Assembly: GCA_947648875.1 (NCBI GenBank)
Contig: CANSPM010000012.1
Coordinates: forward strand, 1-64,000
Length of the DNA stretch: 64,000 bases
DNA from: an uncultured Lachnospiraceae bacterium
GTDB lineage: Bacteria; Bacillota; Clostridia; Lachnospirales; Lachnospiraceae
Reading direction: 5' to 3'
Shown here in pieces: positions 16,838 to 25,068 of the stretch; position 1 is the first letter of the stretch, and every line of letters starts with the position of its first letter. A program made the position numbers and the translations under genes. The notes under the pieces are model-generated. The model did no database searches. It had not been told where the DNA came from and saw only the letters and a program-made list of their open reading frames with translations.

Positions 16838-16871
16838 AAAGTAATTTTAAAATTTAATAAAAAATTACTTT
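16838..16871 (+). repeat. Inverted repeat in the long leader of the island operon
   Basis: AAAGTAATTTT at 16838-16848 pairs with AAAATTACTTT at 16861-16871 around a 12-nt loop. The stem is AT-rich. It could be a protein-binding operator or a weak attenuator between the promoter and the first gene. Confidence 0.4.
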
Positions 16872-16925
16872 ATCGTGAAAATGTTATATGTATGATAAAT
16901 AAGTCTTAGATAAGGAGCCCAAATT

Positions 16926-18245
16926 ATGATGAAACGAATTGTTAAGGCAAATCCAACAAAAGAGTTTTTTGTAAATATGTTGGTTCGAGATATATTATTG
17001 AAGCAGGCGATTATTGAATTGATTGACAACAGTATAGATGGTGCTAGAAGTATCCGGGAAACTAATGCATATAAAGGTCTTAAAATATCTGTAAATTTCA
17101 ATAGAGAGGGTTTTGAAATAGAGGATAACTGCGGAGGAATCCCAATAGATGTCGCAGAGAACTATGCGTTCAGATTTGGGAGACCCCAAAATGCCATAAG
17201 TAGTAATACAGAAACGACGGGTATTTTTGGTATAGGGATGAAAAGAGCATTGTTTAAGATTGGTAAAAAATTTACTATCCTTTCGACAACAAAAACATCA
17301 AAATTTGTTCTGAATCTTGATGTAAAAGATTGGCTTTCAAAAGAAGAGTGGGATTTTGATTTTTCCTCATATGATGATAATATGAGAAACGAGGATGCCG
17401 AAACAGGGACGAAAATAATGGTTACTGATTTGAATGAGGATATAGCAGGAGAATTAAAGAGTCCGGAATTTGAGGCGGAGTTAATTGAGCATATTCAACG
17501 CAGAGTTGGCTTGGATATTGCGTATGGAATAATCATTACAGTTAACGGAAAAATATTGGCGGGGAATAATATTTCATTGATTAATAATATAGAGGGAATC
17601 AGGGTGGTCAAGGAAGAATATGATGACGATGGGATTAATGTTCAAATATTGGGAGGAATAGCACCGCGGGAAGGAAAAAATTATCCACCTGAGAAAGCAG
17701 GATGGTATATCTACTGTAATGGGAGATTGGTAGTTGCGGCCGATAAATCTTCTCTTACGACATGGAAAGATCTGGAGAATAAAAGTAGCGGTGTTGTTTT
17801 TCACAATAATTATGCCGGTTTTAGAGGGATTGTGTACTTTTCCTCAAAACAACCGGAAAAACTGCCATGGAATACTACTAAAACCGGTCTTGATGAAACA
17901 TCCCGAGTATATTTACAGGCTCGGGAGAAGATGCTCGAAATATTTAAGATTGTAAAGGGAATTATAGATGAAATCAAAAAAAGTACTGAAGAAAAAGACG
18001 ATGCAGTAGAAGAATCTGTTGCAAAGATGCAAGGGATGGAGATGACGGTATCAGAGATCAAGAAAGTACCAAAAAACAGAGAAATGACTATAAAAAGTGT
18101 CATAATTACAACCGAACCCAATGTTACTATAAGTTATAAGAAACCCAAAAAAGATGCAGATGAATTAAAGGGAGCTCTAGGCGTAAAATCCTATAAAGAA
18201 GTCGGAGAGAAAACCTTTGAATACTACAAAGATGCGGAGTGTTAA
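16926..18245 (+). CDS. GHKL (Hsp90/gyrase B/MORC-like) ATPase
   Basis: The 439-aa protein has a GHKL ATP-binding fold in its N-terminal 180 residues: N-box ELIDNSIDG at 31-39, G1 EDNCGGIP at 66-73, and G2 GIFGIGMKRA at 99-108. No His-kinase dimerisation region or sensor is present, so it is not a two-component kinase. GHKL ATPases of the MORC/Hsp90 kind open and close on ATP and occur in several anti-phage loci. The last 120 residues are lysine-rich and helical. The start is the first of two ATGs, with AAGGAGCCC 8 nt upstream. The next gene begins 3 nt after the stop, suggesting tight coupling. Its exact role is unknown. Confidence 0.8.
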   Translation: MMKRIVKANPTKEFFVNMLVRDILLKQAIIELIDNSIDGARSIRETNAYKGLKISVNFNREGFEIEDNCGGIPIDVAENYAFRFGRPQNAISSNTETTGIFGIGMKRALFKIGKKFTILSTTKTSKFVLNLDVKDWLSKEEWDFDFSSYDDNMRNEDAETGTKIMVTDLNEDIAGELKSPEFEAELIEHIQRRVGLDIAYGIIITVNGKILAGNNISLINNIEGIRVVKEEYDDDGINVQILGGIAPREGKNYPPEKAGWYIYCNGRLVVAADKSSLTTWKDLENKSSGVVFHNNYAGFRGIVYFSSKQPEKLPWNTTKTGLDETSRVYLQAREKMLEIFKIVKGIIDEIKKSTEEKDDAVEESVAKMQGMEMTVSEIKKVPKNREMTIKSVIITTEPNVTISYKKPKKDADELKGALGVKSYKEVGEKTFEYYKDAEC

Positions 18246-18248
18246 GAT

Positions 18249-19214
18249 ATGCCAGGAAGTGACCAAAAAATAAACTATCAATATCGTCCAGCAAAATCGA
18301 TTGAAAGAAAAATGTTATGTGATTTGATTAGGGAGATACAATTGATCAGAGCTGATGGTGAAATGAGATATATTGGATTGGGAGCCAAGTACTTTACCGA
18401 TTTTCTTCTGCTCCATAATGAATTTGGTATTACTGATATGATTAGCATTGAAGCACAAAAAGAGCGGCAAGTCCGTTATGAATTTAATAAGCCTCTCAAG
18501 TGTATTCAAATGTGGTATGGCTCAACAAATGAAGTACTGCCTCAAATTTCTGGATTTGATCAGAAAATGAACTTAGTCTGGTTGGACTTTGACGATGTAT
18601 TTGGGGAGTCAATGCTGTATGACTTGGAAACCATTTGTAGAAATATTAAAATAGGAAGTATGTTTTTTATGTCTTGCAATTATTCGTACCGAGGAGGAAC
18701 TCAATCTGAAAAAAGGGAGTCGTTCAGGGATTGCGTGGGTAATTTCTTTGATGAAGGGATTAAGAAAACGGATTACACAAATAAAAGGATGCCTTATGTC
18801 ATCAAGAAAGTAATTGATAATCAGATTCGAAGAATTATTGATCTCAGAAACAGAACGGAAAGAGGAATGACAATTGAATATATGCAGTTATTGTTTTTAA
18901 CATATCAGGATGGTGCCCCTATGATGACAATAGGGGGGATTTTAGTTGATGAAGAATTGAAGATTAAAATAAATCAAAGCAGACTAATTAGTAAGTATAT
19001 ATTCATATCCGATAGTGAGGAAGTGTTTTCAATTGAAATACCGAATTTGACAAATAAAGAAATTCAATTGATTCTAAAAAATCTTCCCATCTCTATAGAA
19101 GAGTTTCAGGAGCATGAGCAGGAGTTTTATGGAATAGGATTTGACGAAATATGCAAATTTGAGAGAATATACAGATACTATCCATATTATTCAGAGGGGA
19201 TGTTTACTACATAG
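18249..19214 (+). CDS. Uncharacterised protein with SAM-methyltransferase-like fold
   Basis: The 321-aa protein shows a Rossmann-like pattern: YIGLGAKYFTDF at 41-52 (motif I-like glycine strand), an acidic end of strand 2 in MISIEAQ at 64-70, and LVWLDFDD at 109-116, where motif IV would lie. The classical GxGxG is incomplete (GLGAK), so catalytic activity is uncertain. It resembles a class of O-methyltransferase-like proteins that lack good annotation. It is coupled to the GHKL gene (3 nt gap) and followed 59 nt later by the NERD gene. It might modify a substrate handled by the GHKL ATPase; that is inference from position only. Confidence 0.5.
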   Translation: MPGSDQKINYQYRPAKSIERKMLCDLIREIQLIRADGEMRYIGLGAKYFTDFLLLHNEFGITDMISIEAQKERQVRYEFNKPLKCIQMWYGSTNEVLPQISGFDQKMNLVWLDFDDVFGESMLYDLETICRNIKIGSMFFMSCNYSYRGGTQSEKRESFRDCVGNFFDEGIKKTDYTNKRMPYVIKKVIDNQIRRIIDLRNRTERGMTIEYMQLLFLTYQDGAPMMTIGGILVDEELKIKINQSRLISKYIFISDSEEVFSIEIPNLTNKEIQLILKNLPISIEEFQEHEQEFYGIGFDEICKFERIYRYYPYYSEGMFTT

Positions 19215-19273
19215 CATATCTATTACTAAAACGAGAGTTTTTTAAGACGAGTAGATAAATGAGGAAATGCACT

Positions 19274-19948
19274 ATGGCTAAGATGATTGATAATGAACCT
19301 GTATATACAGGTGAGAAAAGAGTGTGGAAAATGCTCTCTAACAATCTTCCAGAACATTTTGTCGTATATAACACACGTTCAATAAATGGCTGGGAATTTG
19401 ATTTCTGCATTTTGGCGGAAGGAATAGGGCTATTTGTTATCGAGGTAAAAGGCTGGAGAGCGGAGTCGGTTTTTAATGTTATAAACGAAGATACTGTAAT
19501 CCTTTCCGGTGAGGAAAAACCATGTTCCAGCCCCAGAAAGCAGGTTCGAGGGTATCGCTTTAGTTTGATTAATATGTTTCGGCAATCGCTGGGAATAAAT
19601 CCTCTGGTAATGGATCTTGTCTGTTATCCCTTTATAAGTAAAAAAGAATATTATGAGAAGAGATTGGATGTTATATCGGATGAGGCAGAGACTATTTTCT
19701 CAGAAGATTTAGAAGACGCCTCTTTGCTGATTCAAAAACTTACCGCAAGATATAATATCAATAAGGGCACGTCACATGATGAGTTGAATGCAAAACGGTT
19801 TGTATTGATCAGGCATCACTTTGAGCCGAACTTTGACTTGAAGAGGAATACGGAAGAATTGAATCCGGGCTATTCAAGATTGCGAATTATCCGGCAGGAG
19901 ATTACGGATGAAAAAGTTGATGAAATCATTTCAGAGTATTTTAGGTGA
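19274..19948 (+). CDS. NERD-domain nuclease-like protein; N-terminal part of a split NERD-helicase
   Basis: The 224-aa product carries a NERD domain (nuclease-related, PD-(D/E)XK-like) in its first 110 residues: Glu14 in YTGEKRVWKML, Asp43 in WEFDFCIL and EVK at 57-59 in LFVIEVKGW. The ATG at 19274 is chosen for the GAGGAAATG ahead of it; an in-frame ATG at 19259 lacks a site. The frame stops at TGA 19946-19948. The same frame continues open for a further 15 codons, with no frameshift, into the UvrD-like helicase. NERD-UvrD fusions are a familiar architecture, so the TGA probably splits one ancestral protein. The remaining NERD domain could still fold alone. Confidence 0.75.
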   Translation: MAKMIDNEPVYTGEKRVWKMLSNNLPEHFVVYNTRSINGWEFDFCILAEGIGLFVIEVKGWRAESVFNVINEDTVILSGEEKPCSSPRKQVRGYRFSLINMFRQSLGINPLVMDLVCYPFISKKEYYEKRLDVISDEAETIFSEDLEDASLLIQKLTARYNINKGTSHDELNAKRFVLIRHHFEPNFDLKRNTEELNPGYSRLRIIRQEITDEKVDEIISEYFR

Positions 19949-19993
19949 ATAAAAGAGATTGTATTTGTCTGCTCCGGTTTTTCTCTGATCAAA

Positions 19994-22381
19994 TTGGTTG
20001 ACCGGGTAGAAGAGCGGTTAGCTGCCCGAAAATTGTATCCAGAAAAGGGAAATCTGTTGGTTGGGGACAGAAGGAGTAAAAGGGGCGCTATAGGCCAGGA
20101 GTACAGTATTTTTAATTTCGCCGTATTTGAAGTACCGGATTTGGATAGGATGACCAGGGAGGATGTCCTGATCGAAGAAGGGAAATATGACGAGAGGCAA
20201 AAGCGTTTGCTGGAAGAACTGGCGAACAGAACAGCATTTAATTTTCAGCAGTATGTAATAGAGCATGCCCCCGGTTCCGGGAACATATTGGTTTCGGCAG
20301 GCGCAGGTACGGGAAAGACATATTCCATGATTTCAAGAATTGCATTCTTATGCAATCGGTCGGCTGATGCCATAGTGGATATTGTCAGTGATATTGCCAT
20401 GGTTACTTTTACAAATGATGCTGCGAAAAACATGAATAGTCGGCTGAAAAAGATGTTTATGAATTATTTTGTGCTTACTTCTAATCAGAAGTATATGCAT
20501 TTTATAGAAGATATGGGGCAGATTCAGATATCTACCATTCACAAGTTTGCAATTTCGCTGTTAAAAAAGGAATGCATGTGTCTGGGGGTGGGGTATGATT
20601 GTCAGGTTACCAATGAGACTTTTGACCGAAGGAAATTGTATCATCTGTATTTGGATGCATATTTGGTTGAGAAAACGGAAAGAGATCCCGGCTTTGTTCA
20701 TCAGATGACAATTCCGTCGTATAGGCTGGAGGAGTTGCTGATTAATTTTTGCGATCAGTTATATAATAGGAGTATTGACGTAAAGAGGTTGTCGATGGAT
20801 GAACTGGATCATCCCATAGAGACGATGCCTTATTTTAATGAGTTAATTGAAAAGGTTGTTATAAAAGCGGAAGTTGAGTATGCGAATCTGATTCAGGAAA
20901 GAAATATGCTCAGTCTGCGTGATTGTATGATTCAACTCCATGGCATGGTAAAGGATGGAAAAATCACAGGGCATAGAATGAAATATAAGTATGTTTTCGT
21001 GGATGAATTTCAGGACACAGATGACGGGCAGATTGAAACTGTATTGGGACTACAGAAGTTATTTGGTGAGCGTTGCAGGTTATTTGTTGTGGGAGACCTG
21101 AAACAGAGTATTTATAGATTCCGGGGTGCAACTTTAAGCGCGTTTGATCAGGTGAGAGCGAGTGGGAGTGACTGGCAGTGTTTTACTTTAAACAGAAATT
21201 ACCGCACAGACAGCCGCTTGCTGGAAAAGCTGCATTGCGTTTTTTTCGAGATGGGAAAGCGAATGCGGTTGCCATATGAGGAAAAGGATTACTTAACCAG
21301 CCGTTTAGTGAAAGAATGTGAGGACGCTTTTCTGCTGCGTAGGGTTTCTATACATGGCAGAGACAGCGTATGTTTTTATGATGATTTGTTCAAGGAATTA
21401 GAAGTACAAAGGGATTCAATCATTCAATTGGGCAAATTGGCCCGAATGGGAAAAGAAGAGAGGACAATAGCCATTCTTGTGCGGTACAATTGGCAGATTT
21501 CCAATATAGTCAAGGAGGCTGAAAAAAGGGGGATTATGGTCAGGACGACAGAGGGGGGAGACTTGTACAGACTTCAGTCTACTTTGGATTTATATAAATT
21601 GGTTATGGCAATTACGCATCCACATAATAAAGTTTACCTGACCAATTTGATAATGTCTAACTATGTGTCCCTGCATTTGAATATGTCTCTGTTAAAAACA
21701 GGTGATTCGGCTGTAAAAACAGAGGAATTGATACGGGTACTTGATGAGTATTTTATGCTGAGTCTTGGTAAGAGATGGAGTCAGTTAATTGCGGAGTTTG
21801 AGACAAAACCGGTACTTGTGGCATTGCGGGAGATCTATGAGGCCACAAAGCCCTGGCGGTCAGTCAGCGGCGGTCAGGATGTCCAGTTGGCATACAGGGT
21901 GAATTACGAGTGTTTGATTGAGAAGATCTTGCAAAAGTATGCGCGAGAATATTTGACAGTCAGTGGGGTCAACGATTTTTTAAAAATCAATATTACGACC
22001 TATCAGGAAGAGGCATCCAGAAAGTCAGAACATGATGCAGGGGATGTGGAAGTTATTTGTACAACAATTCATAAGGCAAAAGGGCTGGAGTATGGAACAG
22101 TTATGCTCCCATACACGGGGGAGGATATTTCTGATCTGAGGGTAAAGGGATTAAGTGTCAATGTCCTTGGCGGTAAGATCTACTATAGTTTCTCACAGGG
22201 GAGACAGGCGGATTACAGTGAAGGATATGATGTCAAAGCGGAAATGTATGAAAAGGAATGTGAAGAAACCAGGATTTTATATGTGGCGTTGACAAGAGCG
22301 ATTCGGAATATTGTGTGGTTTGAAGATCTGGACAGTGAAGTGCAAACGAGTTGGGGGAGTTTTTTGGAGGTCGCTGGATAA
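19994..22381 (+). CDS. UvrD/RecB (AddA-like) superfamily 1 helicase
   Basis: The ORF from a TTG at 19994 encodes 795 aa with all SF1A motifs: Walker A AGAGTGKT at about 102-109, Ia MVTFTNDAA, motif II VFVDEFQDTD, III VVGDLKQSIYRFRGA, IV LNRNYRTD, V CTTIHKAKGLEYG and VI ILYVALTRA. Thus it is a 3'-5' translocase of the AddA/RecB kind, without a C-terminal nuclease domain. The TTG has no ribosome site, and the frame is open back to the NERD gene's TGA at 19946-19948. Production may need readthrough, or the gene may be crippled. The last codons overlap the start of the AddB-like gene by one base, implying joint translation. Confidence 0.85.
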   Translation: MVDRVEERLAARKLYPEKGNLLVGDRRSKRGAIGQEYSIFNFAVFEVPDLDRMTREDVLIEEGKYDERQKRLLEELANRTAFNFQQYVIEHAPGSGNILVSAGAGTGKTYSMISRIAFLCNRSADAIVDIVSDIAMVTFTNDAAKNMNSRLKKMFMNYFVLTSNQKYMHFIEDMGQIQISTIHKFAISLLKKECMCLGVGYDCQVTNETFDRRKLYHLYLDAYLVEKTERDPGFVHQMTIPSYRLEELLINFCDQLYNRSIDVKRLSMDELDHPIETMPYFNELIEKVVIKAEVEYANLIQERNMLSLRDCMIQLHGMVKDGKITGHRMKYKYVFVDEFQDTDDGQIETVLGLQKLFGERCRLFVVGDLKQSIYRFRGATLSAFDQVRASGSDWQCFTLNRNYRTDSRLLEKLHCVFFEMGKRMRLPYEEKDYLTSRLVKECEDAFLLRRVSIHGRDSVCFYDDLFKELEVQRDSIIQLGKLARMGKEERTIAILVRYNWQISNIVKEAEKRGIMVRTTEGGDLYRLQSTLDLYKLVMAITHPHNKVYLTNLIMSNYVSLHLNMSLLKTGDSAVKTEELIRVLDEYFMLSLGKRWSQLIAEFETKPVLVALREIYEATKPWRSVSGGQDVQLAYRVNYECLIEKILQKYAREYLTVSGVNDFLKINITTYQEEASRKSEHDAGDVEVICTTIHKAKGLEYGTVMLPYTGEDISDLRVKGLSVNVLGGKIYYSFSQGRQADYSEGYDVKAEMYEKECEETRILYVALTRAIRNIVWFEDLDSEVQTSWGSFLEVAG

Positions 22382-25068
22382 TGGCAATAACAATTTATAC
22401 ATACAGTAATCCCTACAAGATTGATAAGGAGCCGTATTGGGCCTCCATTCAAAATTGCTTTCACCTATGTGTATCACAGACATTAGTTAACGGCCTGTGC
22501 GATCAATACAGGGAGTTTTTTCAGGGAAAGTTGACTACAGTACAAAATTTTATCAATGTTCTATATAGAAATTGGGAAAGCGATGTATTTGCCATCAGTC
22601 AAAGGGCGGCAATAGACAATGTCATTGAATATTTGGACTTTTCCTCGGTTGTGCCGGACGCGATGGAACTTTCGGATGTCATCGGGTCTTTGAAACGCAA
22701 CAGAAGTTTTGTACGTGAGAGTATTCGCATCATGTTTGAACTGGGTATGGAATCCGATCAGATCAAAGTGTCCAAGCTGACATATGAACAATGCTGTGTG
22801 GTGGAAATATATAAGGAATTAAAACGTACTGGGAATAAGTTTTTCGTATTGAGAGACCATGTTACGGAAGAGGATATCGATGAGGCTATATCAGAAACGA
22901 TCGAGTTGGCGGCGGGAGCGGGGACAAAGGAGAATATTTCGGAAATACGCAGAGATTCTATCGTCATTCATGGTATTCATCAGTTTTCTCCGATCATGTT
23001 AAAAACAATAGATGTTCTCAGTAAATATAAATTGGTGGTCATTTTATTCAATTATCAGTCGGCATATAAGAGCGTGTATCAGACTTGGCTGGATGTATAT
23101 TCTTTGTTTGAGAGTAAGGTGGTCGTATCTCCGAAGGATTTTAATGGAGATAGAGAGAATTTTCAGGGAGGCAGGGTGGCAAAAAACATTGCGGCATTGA
23201 TGGAGGGAGATACCTGTTCTGTTGATCTTTCAGAGAAGATCGATGTGACGGAGTATAACAATGGGACGGAATTTGCCGGATTTATTGCAAAGCTGTTTGA
23301 GGAGGCGGAAAAAGCACAGCGGGATGAGAACTTTGCTCATTCTGCGCTGTATTACATGGATGAGCAGATTTATGCGGCGAACAGCGCCGTTAATGATATT
23401 CTGAAAATATATTTCCCGGAACAGTTTGGGGAGAGGGATTTTCTGGATTATCCCATTGGGCATTTTTTCCTTGCTATAACCAATATGTGGGATGCGGATA
23501 CAAAATCGTTTTATATCCGGGATCTGCGGGATATTTATGAATGCCTTTCATGTGGGATTATCCAAGAGAAAGTTCCTGGCGAATGCGTCTCTATTTTTGA
23601 CAAAGCAAGGCTATTTTTCTCCAATGAAACCACCGTAACAGGCATAATCCAAAAGCTCAGGCGACTAAAAAGGCAGCTCAGGAATTTGGAGGATGCGACA
23701 GAGAGGGCTGAATGCCAAAGAATTGAGTATTTTGATCTGGATGAAAGCGAAATTGACACATTGATTCATGCTTTGTCGGATTTGAATGACATTGCGGAGC
23801 TTTTCTTTGCGGATTTTAATGACCAAAGCAATGATTTTCCATTATTTTACAGAAAAGTCCAGGATGTGCTGGTCACTCATGTGTTGGAGGCGCAGGATAT
23901 TGATGATGAATTTAAGGATATTGTGCGGCGGGTTCTGCGCAGAATAGAGGAAGTGGGCAGCAGCGAGGCCAATGCGTCCTTTGATTGTCTGAGAGATACA
24001 ATGCAGTTATACCTTTGTCAGATTCCGGCGGAGGGCAGGGGAGCAAGCTGGATTGTGCGTAATTTTGAACAGATTGACGGAGATATATTGCGAAAAAAGT
24101 CTGGCACACAAAAGAGAGTGCATCATTTTGCCTGTCTGTCAGACCAAGATATGAGTATTTCCCACAGGGATGAGTTTCCCTGGCCGTTGGATATAGATTT
24201 CTTTGAAGTGGCACAGTCGCCGGTAGATTGGAAATATCAGGTGTTTGTAACATCGCGGTTGCAGTATAAGAACTTCCGGCGTTATGCGTTAATTTATGGA
24301 CTTGCGTTCAGCAGATGTCCGGTTAAGTTGAGTTATATAAAGAACAAAGGTGAAAATACATCAGAGCTGTACTATCTATTAAATTTGTTGAATGTTGAAA
24401 TAAAACCATATGAGCCCAAGGCTCCCGACGGTTATAAACAGCGGGGGGAATATATAAAAATAGGGGATCATGGGGTAAACCAATTTTCCAAGTACGATCT
24501 GATGAGATATAATCTGTGTAAATATCGTTTTTTACTGGAGTCAATTATAGAAGAAAAAAGTGTGTATAAGGACGAGTTCCTGCTGAAAAGATATCTGACG
24601 GTTCTGTTGGAACATAGAGCGCGCAGACATTTTTCCGGTAAATCATTTGCCCCTGTGATTGTCTCAAAATATTTGCAGGATCAGTTGGAGGATCTGAAAA
24701 CAAAGTTTGGATTTGTGAATTATGCGGAGACAGTGGACATTGTGAAGAGCGCAGAGGAATATCTGGAAAAGTATGCGTTATATTATGGCAAGTTTGTGCA
24801 GATCAAAGAAGAACAAATGGTACATATGGCTAAGAGGGAGAACTTTTTGGCAACAAAACTTGCGGGAAGTCTCAGGGCTCATGAAGGAGAGATATTCAAG
24901 GATTCTACACAGGAGGAAGTTGACCATGCTTTAAGCAGGGAAAATCTGAGCGATGAAAAATACAGGAAGGTTTTGAACAGCCTGTGCAGTAATTGTTCAG
25001 AGAAGGATATTTGTCTGGAAAGTTTTCGCTTTCAGATGAGAGATAAGAAGGGGAATTGCAATGATTAA
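22381..25068 (+). CDS. AddB-like protein with C-terminal cysteine cluster
   Basis: The 895-aa protein has a diverged helicase-like N-terminal region and a C-terminal region with one Cys near residue 712 (LCKYRF) and a C-x2-C-x5-C set near 868-877 (LCSNCSEKDIC). This spacing recalls the 4Fe-4S staple around the PD-(D/E)XK nuclease of AddB and Cas4-like proteins. No clear Walker A is seen, as in many AddB-type subunits. The ATG overlaps the helicase stop (TAATG) and has GGAGG 10 nt upstream. I read it as the partner of the AddA-like helicase in an end-resecting helicase-nuclease. The identity as a nuclease rests on the cysteine pattern and position, so it is moderate. Confidence 0.6.
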   Translation: MAITIYTYSNPYKIDKEPYWASIQNCFHLCVSQTLVNGLCDQYREFFQGKLTTVQNFINVLYRNWESDVFAISQRAAIDNVIEYLDFSSVVPDAMELSDVIGSLKRNRSFVRESIRIMFELGMESDQIKVSKLTYEQCCVVEIYKELKRTGNKFFVLRDHVTEEDIDEAISETIELAAGAGTKENISEIRRDSIVIHGIHQFSPIMLKTIDVLSKYKLVVILFNYQSAYKSVYQTWLDVYSLFESKVVVSPKDFNGDRENFQGGRVAKNIAALMEGDTCSVDLSEKIDVTEYNNGTEFAGFIAKLFEEAEKAQRDENFAHSALYYMDEQIYAANSAVNDILKIYFPEQFGERDFLDYPIGHFFLAITNMWDADTKSFYIRDLRDIYECLSCGIIQEKVPGECVSIFDKARLFFSNETTVTGIIQKLRRLKRQLRNLEDATERAECQRIEYFDLDESEIDTLIHALSDLNDIAELFFADFNDQSNDFPLFYRKVQDVLVTHVLEAQDIDDEFKDIVRRVLRRIEEVGSSEANASFDCLRDTMQLYLCQIPAEGRGASWIVRNFEQIDGDILRKKSGTQKRVHHFACLSDQDMSISHRDEFPWPLDIDFFEVAQSPVDWKYQVFVTSRLQYKNFRRYALIYGLAFSRCPVKLSYIKNKGENTSELYYLLNLLNVEIKPYEPKAPDGYKQRGEYIKIGDHGVNQFSKYDLMRYNLCKYRFLLESIIEEKSVYKDEFLLKRYLTVLLEHRARRHFSGKSFAPVIVSKYLQDQLEDLKTKFGFVNYAETVDIVKSAEEYLEKYALYYGKFVQIKEEQMVHMAKRENFLATKLAGSLRAHEGEIFKDSTQEEVDHALSRENLSDEKYRKVLNSLCSNCSEKDICLESFRFQMRDKKGNCND

